Shown in pieces: positions 37,477 through 47,012 of a stretch of DNA of 64,000 nucleotides. The first letter of the stretch is position 1. Every line of letters begins with the position of its first letter. The notes beneath the pieces were generated by a model. It made no database searches and had not been told where the DNA came from. It worked only from the letters and a program-made list of their open reading frames with translations. This stretch comes from Streptomyces sp. P3. Lineage in GTDB: Bacteria > Actinomycetota > Actinomycetes > Streptomycetales > Streptomycetaceae. The translations under genes were made by a program, and so were the position numbers. The stretch spans positions 4,154,001 through 4,218,000 of the forward strand of contig NZ_CP028369.1 of NCBI RefSeq assembly GCF_003032475.1. Direction: 5' to 3'.

Positions 37477-38496
37477 GTGAGTACGCGCGCGGCACCGCCC
37501 CTCCGGCACGGGAACGAGGTCGTGTGTGCCGTGCGCGGTCTGACCAAGACCTATCCGGCGGTCCGCGGCCGGCGCGGCACTCCCGCGACACCCGAGGTCC
37601 GGGCCACCGACGACGTACGGCTGGACATCCGGCGCGGTGAGATCTTCGGTCTGCTCGGACCCAACGGCGCCGGCAAGACCACCCTCGTCCGGCAGATGAC
37701 CGGGCTGATGCGTCCCGACGCGGGCAGCGTGGAGATCCTCGGGCACGACATCGTGCGCCACCCCGAGCGGGCCGCCCGCATCCTCGCCTACCTCGGCCAG
37801 GAGTCCACCGCCCTCGACGACCTCACCGTCTCCCTCGCCGCCGAGACCACCGCGCGGCTGCGCGGCCTCGACGTGCACACGGCACGCCGGGAGCGGGACG
37901 CCGTCCTCGACGAACTGGGCCTCACCCCGCTCGCCGGACGCCCGCTGCGCAAACTGTCCGGCGGCCAGCGCCGGCTGGCCTGCTTCGCCGCCGTCCTGGT
38001 GGGGGAGCGGCCGCTGCTGGTGCTGGACGAGCCGACCACCGGCATGGACCCGGTGGCACGGCGGGCGGTGTGGGCCGCCGTGGACCGTCGGCGGGCCGAA
38101 CGCGGCACGACCGTGCTGCTCGTCACCCACAACGTCATCGAGGCGGAGACCGTGCTCGACCGGGTCGCCGTCCTCGACCAGGGCCGGGTCATCGCCTGCG
38201 ACACCCCCGCCGGGCTCAAGGAGCAGGTCGCCGACGAGGTGCGGGTCGAGCTGGTGTGGCGGGAGCGGGCACCGCTGGACGTGCCCGAGGTCGCCGCGCT
38301 GCGCGAGCGGGCCCTGGAGTCGGGTCGCCGCTGGACTCTGCGGCTGGCCCCCGACGAGGCCCGCGCGGTCGTCGCCACCGTCACCGGCGGGGCCGCCTTC
38401 GCCGCGCTGGACGACTTCACCCTTGCCACGCCGAGCCTGGAGGACGTCTACCTGGCGCTCGGCGGGGCGGCACGGCAGGGTCTGGTGCGGGCGTGA
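37477..38496 (+). CDS. ABC transporter ATP-binding protein
   Basis: Nucleotide-binding subunit of an ABC-2-type exporter, 339 aa. Walker A GPNGAGKTT near residue 62, signature LSGGQRRLA near 162, Walker B LLVLDEPTTGMDP near 185 and the switch His in LLVTHN are all intact. The C-terminal 90 residues form the DrrA-like extension. The permease starts 121 nt downstream; substrate unknown. Confidence 0.94.
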   Translation: MSTRAAPPLRHGNEVVCAVRGLTKTYPAVRGRRGTPATPEVRATDDVRLDIRRGEIFGLLGPNGAGKTTLVRQMTGLMRPDAGSVEILGHDIVRHPERAARILAYLGQESTALDDLTVSLAAETTARLRGLDVHTARRERDAVLDELGLTPLAGRPLRKLSGGQRRLACFAAVLVGERPLLVLDEPTTGMDPVARRAVWAAVDRRRAERGTTVLLVTHNVIEAETVLDRVAVLDQGRVIACDTPAGLKEQVADEVRVELVWRERAPLDVPEVAALRERALESGRRWTLRLAPDEARAVVATVTGGAAFAALDDFTLATPSLEDVYLALGGAARQGLVRA

Positions 38497-38617
38497 GCGC
38501 GGCGTGGACGGCGGGCGCGCGGCGGACGCCGAGCGCGAGGGACGCCGGGGTGAGCGGGCGAGCCGACGGGCCCGTATGGGACGGTATGAGAGCCGTAGGG
38601 AAGAGGAGCAGCGTCAC

Positions 38618-39442
38618 GTGAGTGTCGTACCCGCCGAGGTTCTGCCGGGCGGCGCCCGGGCCGTCACCGGGACGCCGCGCGCCGCGGCCGCCGAACTCGC
38701 GCCGCGCGCCCGGCTGTGGCCGTCGCTCGTGGCCGTGTACCGGGCGCAGCTGTCCCGGGCGCGGGTGGCGCGCATCCCGCTGCTGTTCGTGGCGACCTTC
38801 CAGTCGGTCGGCATCCTGATCATGATGCGCGGCGTGGTGGACGGCGGACACGAGGCGGAGGCCGTGGTGGCGGGCTCCGCGGTGCTCGTCGTGGCCTTCG
38901 TCGCGCTGAACCTGCTCGCGCAGTACTTCGGGCAGCTACGGGCGAGCGGGGGGCTGGACCACTACGCGACCCTGCCCGTGCCGCCGGCCGCCGTCGTGCT
39001 GGGCGCGGCCGGGGCGTACGCCTCGTTCACCGTGCCGGGGACGCTGGTGACCGCGGTCTTCGGCTGTGTGCTGTTCGGGCTGCCGCTGACCCACCTGTGG
39101 GTGCTCGCGGCCGTCATCCCCCTGGCGGGCGCCGCGCTGTCCGGACTCGGCGCGGCCTTCGGGCTGCTGGCGCCGCGGCCGGAGCTGGCCACCGTGCTGG
39201 GCCAGCTGGGCATGTCGGCGGCGCTGCTGCTGGGCGTGCTGCCGCCGGACCGGATGCCGGAGGCGGTGCGCTTCGCCCGGGACCTGCTGCCCTCCACCTA
39301 CGGGGTGGAGGCAGTCGCGCGGACCTTCGGGCCGCACCCCGACTGGGCGTTCGTGCTCGGCGACCTCGCCGTGTGCGCGGCCGTGGGCGTCGTCTCGCTC
39401 GCCGTCGCGACCTGGGCGTACCGCCGGGCCGCCGTCCGGTGA
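38618..39442 (+). CDS. ABC-2 type transporter permease
   Basis: Membrane partner of the preceding ATPase, 274 aa with six hydrophobic segments from about residue 50 on, after a polar cytoplasmic N-terminus. GTG 38618 is chosen because AGAGGAG lies about 11 nt upstream; the open frame from 38423 overlaps the ATPase gene. ABC-2 permeases of this size export drugs, lipids or polymers. Confidence 0.9.
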   Translation: MSVVPAEVLPGGARAVTGTPRAAAAELAPRARLWPSLVAVYRAQLSRARVARIPLLFVATFQSVGILIMMRGVVDGGHEAEAVVAGSAVLVVAFVALNLLAQYFGQLRASGGLDHYATLPVPPAAVVLGAAGAYASFTVPGTLVTAVFGCVLFGLPLTHLWVLAAVIPLAGAALSGLGAAFGLLAPRPELATVLGQLGMSAALLLGVLPPDRMPEAVRFARDLLPSTYGVEAVARTFGPHPDWAFVLGDLAVCAAVGVVSLAVATWAYRRAAVR

Positions 39443-39464
39443 CGCGCCGCACGGGCACGCCTGG

Positions 39465-39470
39465 CACGAT
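39465..39470 (+). promoter_or_regulatory. -10-like element before the 229-aa membrane protein
   Basis: CACGAT 6 nt before GTG 39477; no ribosome site. Confidence 0.4.
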
Positions 39471-39476
39471 GTCGGT

Positions 39477-40166
39477 GTGACCGCACCGCTGACTCCGCCT
39501 CCGCCGCCGCACGAACCGTCTCCGCACGAGGCCTGGCCGCCGTCGCCCGGAGGGTACGCGGGGGTGGCCACCGCGCCCCATGACGGCGCGCACGGACAGG
39601 ACGGGCCCGGGATGAAGACCGAACTGCGGGAAGCCGCCGTGATCACCGCCGGGGTCGCCCTCACCGGGGTGCTGCTGGGGCTGCTGTGGGTGTGGCTGGC
39701 GCCGAAGGTGCCGCTGGTCGGCGAGGTGTCGGACGGCAGCTGGGTCGTCTACTTCAAGGACACCGAGGGTGAGCAGGCGATCGGGGTGGACGGCACGTTC
39801 ACCCTGCTGGCCCTGGCCTGCGGCGCCGTGACCGCGGCGGCGGTCTTCGTGTGGCGGCGGCGCGGGGGAGTGCCCCTGGTGGTGGCGCTCGGTCTGGGCG
39901 GCCTTCTCGGCTCGTTGCTGGCCTGGCGGCTGGGGGTGTGGCTCGGGCCCGACTCGGATGTGATCGCGCACGCGCAGGCCGCCGGCAAGGGCGTCACGTT
40001 CTCGGCGCCGTTGAAGCTCGGGGCGAAGGGGGCGCTGCTGGCGTGGTCGCTGGCCGCGATGCTGGTGCATCTGGGGCTCACGGCGTTGTTCGGGCCTCGC
40101 GATCCCGAGCCGTTCCCGCCGTACGGGGGGGCCTCGAAGGACGGGTACGGGGCGCCTACGGCGTAG
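39477..40166 (+). CDS. Actinobacterial integral membrane protein (DUF2567-like)
   Basis: A 229-aa protein: Pro/His-rich N-terminal 50 residues, then four hydrophobic segments (about 52-72, 100-120, 128-150 and 185-205) and a short Pro-rich tail. The arrangement resembles the DUF2567 family seen near actinobacterial ABC genes; no function is known. It is separated from the permease gene by 34 nt and may have its own promoter. Confidence 0.7.
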   Translation: MTAPLTPPPPPHEPSPHEAWPPSPGGYAGVATAPHDGAHGQDGPGMKTELREAAVITAGVALTGVLLGLLWVWLAPKVPLVGEVSDGSWVVYFKDTEGEQAIGVDGTFTLLALACGAVTAAAVFVWRRRGGVPLVVALGLGGLLGSLLAWRLGVWLGPDSDVIAHAQAAGKGVTFSAPLKLGAKGALLAWSLAAMLVHLGLTALFGPRDPEPFPPYGGASKDGYGAPTA

Positions 40167-40186
40167 GGGCGGTGCCGTTGCGGGGT

Positions 40187-40215
40187 GCTGCGGGGGCGGT
40201 TTTCGCCCCCGCAGC
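40187..40215 (+). terminator. Terminator after the 229-aa membrane protein
   Basis: GCTGCGGGGGCG (40187-40198), loop GTTTT, CGCCCCCGCAGC (40204-40215): perfect 12-bp stem. Confidence 0.8.
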
Positions 40216-40244
40216 CCCTTCCTGTCCCGTCCTCAGGGGTGCTG

Positions 40245-40332
40245 CCCCTGTGCTCGCCCCGCCAGGGGGCTCTGCCCCCTGGACCCCCGATCGGCCTGGA
40301 CGGCCTCGTCCTCAAACGCCGGACGGGCTGTA
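40245..40332. repeat. Dispersed Streptomyces-type intergenic repeat
   Basis: Contains GGGGGCTCTGCCCCC, an inverted repeat (GGGGGC...GCCCCC), followed by CCTCAAACGCCGGACGGGCTG-like sequence at about 40311-40331 (written here as CTCAAACGCCGGACGGGCTG). I recall closely similar strings in many intergenic sites of Streptomyces chromosomes. Not a gene; origin unknown. Confidence 0.6.
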
Positions 40333-40347
40333 TGGCCGGGCGGGCTC

Positions 40348-40404
40348 GAGAGGCGGGCGGGCCGGGTGGCCGGCGGGCGAGAGGCGGGCGGGCCGGGTGG
40401 CCGG
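40348..40404. repeat. Two 26-bp perfect direct repeats
   Basis: Identical 26-nt copies at 40348-40373 and 40379-40404 (period 31), beginning GAGAGGCGGGCGGGCC. They lie just past the stop of the ybaK-type gene. Confidence 0.95.
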
Positions 40405-40414
40405 GGGCGACCGG

Positions 40415-40918
40415 TCAGGGGCGGGCGATCGGGGCCAGCAGGGCGTCGGTCTGGGTGGTCAGGTCCTCGGGGGAGAGCTCGACCTCCAGGCCTCTGCGGC
40501 CCGCCGAGACGCAGATGGTGGCGTGCGCCGTCGCCGAGGCGTCCAGGACCGTGCGGAGTTTCCTGCGCTGGCCGAGCGGGGAGATGCCGCCACGGACGTA
40601 GCCGGTGGTGCGTTCGGCCAGCCCCGGGTCGGCCATCGCCGCCCGCTTGCCGCCCACCGCCGAGGCCAGGGCCTTCAGGTCGAGGGAGCCCGCGACGGGA
40701 ACCACCGCCACGGTGAGGGCTCCGTCCACGTCCGCGACCAGGGTCTTGAAGACGCGGTCGGGGGAGACGCCCATCGCCTCGGCCGCCTCCTCGCCGTACG
40801 ACGGATGGCTCGGGTCGTGGACGTAGGCGTGGACCGTGTGGTCCACGCCCGCCGCCGTCAGGGCCACCGTCGCGGGCGTGCCGCCGGACTGCTGCTGCTT
40901 CTTCGGCTTCTTCGCCAT
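40415..40918 (-). CDS. ybaK: YbaK/EbsC-family Cys-tRNA(Pro) deacylase
   Basis: Free-standing editing protein that hydrolyses Cys-tRNA-Pro, correcting prolyl-tRNA synthetase errors. The 167-aa product begins with a basic KKPKKQQQ tail and then has YbaK hallmarks: VFKTLVADVDG with the catalytic Lys near residue 58, GSLDLKALASAVGGKRAAM, GYVRGGISPLGQRR, and VSAGRRGLEVELSP. It lies 7 nt after the LON-domain gene on the same strand, with GAAGG before ATG, so the two are in one operon. Confidence 0.93.
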   Translation of the reverse strand: MAKKPKKQQQSGGTPATVALTAAGVDHTVHAYVHDPSHPSYGEEAAEAMGVSPDRVFKTLVADVDGALTVAVVPVAGSLDLKALASAVGGKRAAMADPGLAERTTGYVRGGISPLGQRRKLRTVLDASATAHATICVSAGRRGLEVELSPEDLTTQTDALLAPIARP

Positions 40919-40925
40919 GGGGCCT

Positions 40926-41666
40926 TCAGTTGAGACTGGTCGGGGCGCGGGTCAGGTCCGCCGCGGGCAGTGAGGGCAGGCTGCGGATGATCGCCGTCTC
41001 GGCGCGCAGCACGGTCAGCTCGTCCCGCAGGCGTGAGGCCGTGTCGGGGGCCTGCAGCAGGCGCTGCTTGCTCGGGACGTCCAGCATCATCGCCGCCGCC
41101 ACCAGGTACGACACCACCGAGGGGTCGTCCGGCAGGTCCGCGCCGGTGGCCAGCGAGCGCTCGCGGGCCCCCGCCAGCCGCTTCTGGTACTGGCGGAAGG
41201 CGCGCAGTACGCCTTCGGCGAGGGCGCCCGCCTCGTCGCCCGGTTCCTCCGGCAGCTCTTCGAGTTCCGCCGTCAGGAAGGGGCCCGACGCGTCCACCGA
41301 CAGCAGCTTGACGCGGGTCGTGCCGGTCGCCAGCACCTCGAAGGTGCCGTCGGCGCGCTCCCGGATCGTCGCCGCGTCGGCCACGCAGCCCACGCCGTGG
41401 AACGTCCTGGCGGGATCGTCGCCGAAGCCGGCCGCCGGGCCGCGCTCGGCCACCGCCGTCCGGTCGGGGAGCCCCCGGGCGCTGGGCGCCACCTCGCAGC
41501 CGTCACGGATGGCCACGACGGCGAACCGGCGCGATTCGTCCTCGGGGGTCTTCAGAAGATCGCGCATCATGGCGCGATAGCGCTCCTCGAAGACGTTGAG
41601 CGGGAGCACGAGTCCCGGGAACAACACCGAGTTCAGCGGGAAGAGCGGCAGACGGACGGTGGTCAC
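40926..41666 (-). CDS. LON peptidase substrate-binding (LAN) domain protein
   Basis: A 246-aa protein consisting of the N-terminal substrate-binding domain of Lon without ATPase or protease parts: LPLFPLNSVLFPGLVLPLNV at the start, typical for the family, then a helical C-terminal part. Function unclear; may bind misfolded proteins. GTG 41666 has TAGGCT 8 nt upstream, overlapping the stop of the upstream gene, so it may have its own leaderless promoter while also being read from upstream. Confidence 0.9.
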   Translation of the reverse strand: MTTVRLPLFPLNSVLFPGLVLPLNVFEERYRAMMRDLLKTPEDESRRFAVVAIRDGCEVAPSARGLPDRTAVAERGPAAGFGDDPARTFHGVGCVADAATIRERADGTFEVLATGTTRVKLLSVDASGPFLTAELEELPEEPGDEAGALAEGVLRAFRQYQKRLAGARERSLATGADLPDDPSVVSYLVAAAMMLDVPSKQRLLQAPDTASRLRDELTVLRAETAIIRSLPSLPAADLTRAPTSLN

Positions 41667-41674
41667 GACGCAGA

Positions 41675-41680
41675 AGCCTA
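41675..41680 (-). promoter_or_regulatory. -10-like element inside upstream stop codon, LON gene
   Basis: Minus-strand TAGGCT, 8 nt before GTG 41666. Its TAG is the stop codon of the upstream gene. Confidence 0.5.
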
Positions 41681-42721
41681 ATGGTCCAGCGGCCGGGCTC
41701 GTCCGCCGTGCCCGTCACCCGGCTGCCACGGGGGGCGTTCGGACGGTCCCGAGCGGACCTCCTCGCGCACGGCCAGGAAGTGGCCGAGCGGGTCGTCCGA
41801 CAGCCGCCCCCAGGGGAAGGAGGTGGCGTACGGGCCGATCAGCCGCAGCTGGGCGAGGGCGTCGTCGCGGCGGTCCAGGCGGACCAGGACGTACGTCAGC
41901 ACGTTGCGGATCTCGGCGGGCCACGGGTCGGCGGCCGGGAAGCGCGCGGAGAGCGCGACGGCGCGGTCGGCGGCCGCGTCCAGCCGCTCGCGCGGCACCT
42001 CGGGGCCGCAGCCGTCGGTGAGATAGGCGAAGGCCGCGCGGGCCGGCAGCGCCTGGACGAGGGAGCCGGCCGGTGCGTCCTGTGCCGCGCGGTCGGCGAA
42101 GTCGAAGCACTCGCGGTGGGAGCCGTGCCAGGACTCGGCGAGATAGCGCTTGGCGGCGACATGGCAGCCGTAGTGGTGCGGGGCGCGGCGCACCGCGGCC
42201 GCCCACAGCTCGCCGAAGTACTTGTGCCCGGCCTGTGAGCCGCGGGCGTGGTCCAGGGCTATCCGCCAGGGCACCGGATCGCGGACGTCGCTCTGCGCGG
42301 CGGCGGTGATCAGCGGGCTCACCTCGCGCAGCAGTTCGGCCCGGGCCGGCGACCGCCAGGCCCTGGCCACGGCCAGCTGGGCGGCGACGAGCAGGACGTC
42401 GGGGTCGCGCGGGGCGGCGGCGCGCCAGTCCTCGAACCACTCTGGGCGGGAACGGGCGAAGGCCGCGAGCCGGGTCGCGTACCGGTCGCGGTACTCCCAC
42501 TCGGCCCGTTCCCGGGTGCGGGCCAGCAGTTCGGCGGCGGGCGCGTAGGCGCCGAGGGCGGCGGCGACCAGCGCGGGGCCGAGCCGGTCGTCGGGCACGT
42601 CGAGGAGCACCTCGTCGTCGGCGGGGAGCCCGGCGGCGCTGTGGGGGGCGGCGTTCCGTGCCGGGCGGGAGCTCCGGGAGGCACGGATGAACGGGGGCAG
42701 CAGAGCCATGGTGCCGACCAT
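41678..42721 (-). CDS. Uncharacterised helical repeat protein, 347 aa
   Basis: No named family recognised for certain. The whole protein is predicted mainly helical, Ala- and Arg-rich, with TPR-like helix pairs (for example DPDVLLVAAQLAVARAWRS and IRNVLTYVLVRLDRRDDALA). It may be a DUF4034-like or tetratricopeptide-type protein. No signal peptide or membrane segment. ATG 42721 is used; ATG 42709 is four codons later, and neither has a strong ribosome site. First gene of a possible operon with the LON and YbaK genes. Confidence 0.75.
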   Translation of the reverse strand: MVGTMALLPPFIRASRSSRPARNAAPHSAAGLPADDEVLLDVPDDRLGPALVAAALGAYAPAAELLARTRERAEWEYRDRYATRLAAFARSRPEWFEDWRAAAPRDPDVLLVAAQLAVARAWRSPARAELLREVSPLITAAAQSDVRDPVPWRIALDHARGSQAGHKYFGELWAAAVRRAPHHYGCHVAAKRYLAESWHGSHRECFDFADRAAQDAPAGSLVQALPARAAFAYLTDGCGPEVPRERLDAAADRAVALSARFPAADPWPAEIRNVLTYVLVRLDRRDDALAQLRLIGPYATSFPWGRLSDDPLGHFLAVREEVRSGPSERPPWQPGDGHGGRARPLDH

Positions 42722-42725
42722 TGAA

Positions 42726-42737
42726 AAGCCGCGGCTT
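42726..42737. promoter_or_regulatory. 12-bp palindrome before the 347-aa gene
   Basis: AAGCCGCGGCTT, a perfect palindrome 4 nt upstream of ATG 42721. The 42722-42840 gap has no other feature. Confidence 0.4.
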
Positions 42738-42840
42738 CAGATTGCGCCAGAGGGTTCGCGCAACCTCAGGAAAGTTGTATGCCCGCAGGTCAAGGGATGG
42801 TAAAGGGCGATGGGACGACAGCTTTGCCGGAGCGCGCCCG

Positions 42841-44415
42841 TCAGCCGCGGCGCAGCAGCCTCGTCGCCCCCGCCGCCACGGCCGTCGCCAGGATCCAGCC
42901 GAGCAGGACCAGCGCCGTCGACAGCCACTGCCAGCCGCCGCTCAGCTGCCACTGGCCGACCTGCCCCAGGTCGATGACCGGCAGCAGCAGATCGAGGGCG
43001 AACAGTGCCGGGTTCCAGGGCGGGTGCCCCTGCCGGTCGACGGGCGGGTGCGCGGCGTACGCGAAGGCCAGTGAGCTCGCCGCCCACAGCACGGCCATCC
43101 ACACCGCGGCCCGGCCCGGCCGGTACCCGTAGGCGACCGTCCAGTCCTGCGCGTAGCCCCAGAGCTTCGCGGCCGGCGGCAGGGTCTCGCGGCGACGGCG
43201 CTGCTTGGCCAGCAGGACCTCGCGCGCGTCCTCGTCCTCCCCGCCGGTCCGCAGCACGGCCGCCAGCCGCTCGTACGGCTCCGGGGCGTACTCGGCGGTC
43301 GCCGCGGCCACCCAGCGCAACCGCTCGGCCAGCGGGAACGGCCCCTGCGGCACCAGGTTCTCGTAGGCGAAGCCGCCCATGTGCAGCGCGCCCGGACCCG
43401 GCCAGGCGCTCGCCCGGTCCACCAGGTTGATCACCCGGGCGCCGGACAGGACCACCTTGCCGCGCAGCGGCTGCTCGCCCAGGAAGCGCAGCTCCGGCGT
43501 CTGCACCCGGCGCAGCGACAGCTCCTGCTCGTCCGTGAGGACGAACCGGGCCCGCTCCAGGTCCACCGCGTCCCCGAAACGGCCGTCGTCCAGGCGTAAC
43601 CCGCCCCGGCACTCGAAACGCTGGATGCGCGTCCCCCGGGCCGGGGTGACACCGCTCACCGCGTGGCCGCCGACGCCGGCCGGGGTGAGGTACAACGAGC
43701 GCTCCACGGTCAGCTGGGGCGCGTTCAGCGCGAGCCGCGTGTACGGGTTGGTCAGCCGCGCCCCGCGCAGACTCAGCGACACGCCGATCTTGGCGCTGCG
43801 CAGGCTCAGCTCGCCGTGCGACTCGAGGAGTTCGGCCTGGAGGTCCTGGCCGACCGTCAGGCCGTCGGCGGCGATCGAGCGGCCGGTGCGGTCCCGGTAG
43901 ACGATCGCCTGGTTCAGCAGCAGGTCCGTGCCGATGTGCGCGTCGGTGAGCCGCACGCCGTTGTGGAAGCGGCAGCGCGGCAGGTGCAGATCGCCCTCGG
44001 TGTGCACCCGCGCCGCCTCCAGGCGCGGCACCGAGCAGTCCACCAGCCGCATGGTCGTGAACCGCGCCTCCGGCAGCAGCACGTCCCGCTCGAACCGGCA
44101 GCGCTTCATCTCCACATAGGGCACCACCGTGCCGCCCGCGAGATCCAGCGAGCCGCTGATCTGCACGCCGGCCAGCTTCATCGAGGCCACCCGGCCGGCC
44201 AGCGCGGGCGGCCCGTCCAGCAGCAGCCAGGCGACGATCCGGGCCCGCACGGTCCGCGACCCGCCCCACGGATGGCCGCCGTGCGGATCGTCCACGGCCG
44301 TGTCCCCGCTGCTCAGGTCGTACACGCTGCCGTTGCGGAAGGCCTGCCACATGCCCGCCTCGGCCGCGGTCAGGTCGTCCGGCAGGTCAGCCGCGCCGTC
44401 GGTCACCGCAGTCAC
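42841..44415 (-). CDS. Beta-helix-like membrane-associated protein, 524 aa
   Basis: Often labelled membrane-associated oxidoreductase in streptomycetes, but I see no oxidoreductase motif. Residues 75-360 are short repeated strands with regular hydrophobic spacing ([52 protein letters not shown]), like a pentapeptide or bactofilin-type right-handed beta helix. Three hydrophobic segments follow (about 435-455, 475-490 and 500-518), the last ending in RLLRRG. So a cytoplasmic beta helix is tethered to the membrane. Could be a structural or scaffolding protein; function unknown. The start GTG/ATG region at 44415 is supported by the similar N-terminus [19 protein letters not shown]. Confidence 0.8.
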   Translation of the reverse strand: MTAVTDGAADLPDDLTAAEAGMWQAFRNGSVYDLSSGDTAVDDPHGGHPWGGSRTVRARIVAWLLLDGPPALAGRVASMKLAGVQISGSLDLAGGTVVPYVEMKRCRFERDVLLPEARFTTMRLVDCSVPRLEAARVHTEGDLHLPRCRFHNGVRLTDAHIGTDLLLNQAIVYRDRTGRSIAADGLTVGQDLQAELLESHGELSLRSAKIGVSLSLRGARLTNPYTRLALNAPQLTVERSLYLTPAGVGGHAVSGVTPARGTRIQRFECRGGLRLDDGRFGDAVDLERARFVLTDEQELSLRRVQTPELRFLGEQPLRGKVVLSGARVINLVDRASAWPGPGALHMGGFAYENLVPQGPFPLAERLRWVAAATAEYAPEPYERLAAVLRTGGEDEDAREVLLAKQRRRRETLPPAAKLWGYAQDWTVAYGYRPGRAAVWMAVLWAASSLAFAYAAHPPVDRQGHPPWNPALFALDLLLPVIDLGQVGQWQLSGGWQWLSTALVLLGWILATAVAAGATRLLRRG

Positions 44416-44522
44416 CCGTCACCCCCTCCGTCACCCCTGGGCTTCGCACGGCTGTTCTGCCCGCCGGGTGACCCCCCGCACACCCAACGTGAAGGCGATC
44501 TTCCGAGTTCCGGCCACGGTCT

Positions 44523-44539
44523 GTATCAGCCATTGATAC
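44523..44539 (+). promoter_or_regulatory. Inverted repeat upstream of the his operon
   Basis: GTATCA-GCCAT-TGATAC, perfect 6-bp arms, centred about 40 nt upstream of the candidate -10 GAGAAT (44568-44573). The -10 is 7 nt before GTG 44581. No His-rich leader peptide or attenuator is visible in 44416-44580. Confidence 0.45.
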
Positions 44540-44580
44540 GCGCGGACGACGCCCGATCCCGGTCTGAGAGAATTGGCCAC

Positions 44581-45906
44581 GTGATCTCCCGAATCGATCT
44601 GCGCGGCGACGCCCTTCCCGAGGGACCCGCCCTGCGCGACCTGCTGCCCCGAGCCGACTTCGACGTCTCGGCCGCCCTCGAGAAGGTGCGTCCGATCTGC
44701 GAGGCCGTGCATCATCGGGGCGACGCGGCGCTGATCGACTTCGCCGAGAAGTTCGACGGGGTGCGGCTGGAATCCGTACGCGTCCCGGCCCGGGCCATCG
44801 CCGACGCCCTGGACGGGCTCGACCCGGCCGTGCGTGCGGCCCTGGAGGAGTCCATCCGCCGCGCCCGTCTCGTCCACCGCGAGCAGCGCCGTACGACCCG
44901 CACGACCCAGGTGGTGCCCGGCGGCGCCGTCACCGAGAAATGGGTTCCCGTCGACCGGGTCGGTCTGTACGCGCCCGGCGGCCGCTCGGTCTACCCGTCC
45001 TCCGTGGTGATGAACGTGGTGCCCGCGCAGGAGGCGGGCGTCGAGTCCATCGCCCTGGCCTCGCCCGCACAGGCCGAGTTCGGGGGCCTGCCCCACCCGA
45101 CGATCCTCGCCGCGTGCGCCCTGCTCGGCGTCGACGAGGTCTACGCGGCCGGCGGCGCGACCGCCGTCGCGATGTTCGCGCACGGCACCGAGTCCTGCGC
45201 GCCCGCGAACATGGTCACCGGCCCCGGCAACATCTGGGTCGCCGCCGCCAAGCGCTACTTCGCCGGCAAGATCGGCATCGACGCCGAGGCGGGACCGACC
45301 GAGATCGCCGTCCTCGCCGACGCCACGGCCGACCCCGTGCACGTCGCCGCCGACCTGATCAGCCAGGCCGAACACGATCCGCTGGCCGCCGCCGTCCTGG
45401 TCACGGACTCCGTCGAGCTGGCGGACGCCGTGGCGAAGGAACTGGAGCCGCAGGTCGCGGCCACCAAGCACGTCGAGGACCGGATCGTTCCGGCGCTCGC
45501 CGGCCGGCAGTCGGCGATCGTGCTGGTCGACGGCGTCGACGAGGGCCTGCGGGTCGTCGACGCCTACGGCGCGGAGCACCTGGAGATCCAGACGGCGGAC
45601 GCCGCCGCCGTGGCCGACCGGGTGAGGAACGCGGGCGCGATCTTCGTCGGACCCTGGGCGCCGGTCTCGCTGGGCGACTACGCGGCCGGCTCCAACCACG
45701 TGCTCCCGACGGGTGGCTGCGCCTGCCACTCCTCCGGGCTGTCCGTGCAGTCCTTCCTCCGCGGCATCCACATCGTCGACTACACGCGCGACGCGCTCGC
45801 CGAGGTCGCGCACCACGTGGTGACGCTGGCGGAGGCGGAGGACCTGCCCGCCCACGGGGCGGCGATCAAGGCGCGGTTCGCATGGAAGGTGCCGACGACC
45901 AAGTGA
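44581..45906 (+). CDS. hisD: HisD, histidinol dehydrogenase
   Basis: Zinc enzyme making histidine from L-histidinol in two NAD-dependent oxidations. The 441-aa product has the family's NAD and metal regions: [19 protein letters not shown] near residue 128, [15 protein letters not shown] near 220, [10 protein letters not shown] near 260 (zinc ligands) and ATHVL-type C-terminus as [10 protein letters not shown] near 370. GTG 44581 starts [12 protein letters not shown]. It opens an eight-gene his operon; hisC overlaps its stop. Confidence 0.97.
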   Translation: MISRIDLRGDALPEGPALRDLLPRADFDVSAALEKVRPICEAVHHRGDAALIDFAEKFDGVRLESVRVPARAIADALDGLDPAVRAALEESIRRARLVHREQRRTTRTTQVVPGGAVTEKWVPVDRVGLYAPGGRSVYPSSVVMNVVPAQEAGVESIALASPAQAEFGGLPHPTILAACALLGVDEVYAAGGATAVAMFAHGTESCAPANMVTGPGNIWVAAAKRYFAGKIGIDAEAGPTEIAVLADATADPVHVAADLISQAEHDPLAAAVLVTDSVELADAVAKELEPQVAATKHVEDRIVPALAGRQSAIVLVDGVDEGLRVVDAYGAEHLEIQTADAAAVADRVRNAGAIFVGPWAPVSLGDYAAGSNHVLPTGGCACHSSGLSVQSFLRGIHIVDYTRDALAEVAHHVVTLAEAEDLPAHGAAIKARFAWKVPTTK

Positions 45907-47012
45907 GCTTCGGAATCGACGATCTTCCCGTACGGGACGAGCTGCGCGGCAAGTCCCCCTACGGCGCGCCCCAGCTGGACGTCCCCGTACGGCTGAACAC
46001 GAACGAGAACCCCTACCCGCTGCCCGAGCCGCTGGTCGAGCGGATCGCCGAGCGGGTGCGTGCGGCGGCCCGCGACCTCAACCGGTACCCGGACCGCGAC
46101 GCCGTGGAGCTGCGGACGCGGCTGGCGAAGTACCTCACCGACACGACGGGGCACGAGGTCGCCCCGGCCAACGTGTGGGCCGCCAACGGCTCCAACGAGG
46201 TCCTCCAGCAGCTGCTGCAGACCTTCGGCGGACCCGGCCGCACGGCGATCGGCTTCGAGCCGTCGTACTCGATGCACGGGCTCATCGCCCGCGGCACCGG
46301 GACCGGATGGATCTCCGGGCCGCGCAACGCCGACTTCACCGTCGACCTCGCGGCCGCCGAGAAGGCCATCGCCGAGCACCGCCCCGACGTCGTCTTCGTC
46401 ACCACCCCCAACAACCCCACCGGCACCGCGGTCCCGGCCGAGACGGTCCTCGCGCTGTACGAGGCCGCCCAGGCCGCGAAGCCGTCGATCGTCGTGGTCG
46501 ACGAGGCGTACGTCGAGTTCAGCCACGGCGACTCGCTGCTGCCGCTGCTCGAGGGCCGGCCGCACCTCGTCGTGTCCCGCACGATGTCGAAGGCCTTCGG
46601 CGCGGCGGGCCTGCGCCTCGGGTACCTCGCCGCGCACCCGGCGGTGGTGGACGCCGTCCAACTGGTCCGGCTGCCCTACCACCTGTCGGCCGTCACCCAG
46701 GCGACCGCGCTGGCCGCCCTGGAACACACCGACACCCTGCTGAAGTACGTCGAGCAGCTGAAGTCGGAGCGGGACCGACTGGTGGGCGAACTGCTCGCGG
46801 CCGGCTACGAGGTCACGCCGTCCGACGCCAACTTCGTGCAGTTCGGGCGGTTCGACGACGCCCACGCGGTGTGGCGGCAGATCCTCGACCGGGGCGTCCT
46901 GGTCCGGGACAACGGGGTGCCCGGCTGGCTGCGGGTCACCGCCGGAACCCCCGAAGAGAACGACGCGTTCCTCGACGCGGTCCGTGAACTGAAGAAGGAG
47001 ACGAAGGCATGA
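45903..47012 (+). CDS. hisC: HisC, histidinol-phosphate aminotransferase
   Basis: PLP-dependent fold-type I aminotransferase acting on imidazole acetol phosphate. The 369-aa product starts at GTG 45903 (GTGA overlap with hisD). The PLP lysine is in [18 protein letters not shown] near residue 231; [15 protein letters not shown] and TTPNNPTGT are also typical. hisB overlaps its stop (ATGA). Confidence 0.97.
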   Translation: MSFGIDDLPVRDELRGKSPYGAPQLDVPVRLNTNENPYPLPEPLVERIAERVRAAARDLNRYPDRDAVELRTRLAKYLTDTTGHEVAPANVWAANGSNEVLQQLLQTFGGPGRTAIGFEPSYSMHGLIARGTGTGWISGPRNADFTVDLAAAEKAIAEHRPDVVFVTTPNNPTGTAVPAETVLALYEAAQAAKPSIVVVDEAYVEFSHGDSLLPLLEGRPHLVVSRTMSKAFGAAGLRLGYLAAHPAVVDAVQLVRLPYHLSAVTQATALAALEHTDTLLKYVEQLKSERDRLVGELLAAGYEVTPSDANFVQFGRFDDAHAVWRQILDRGVLVRDNGVPGWLRVTAGTPEENDAFLDAVRELKKETKA

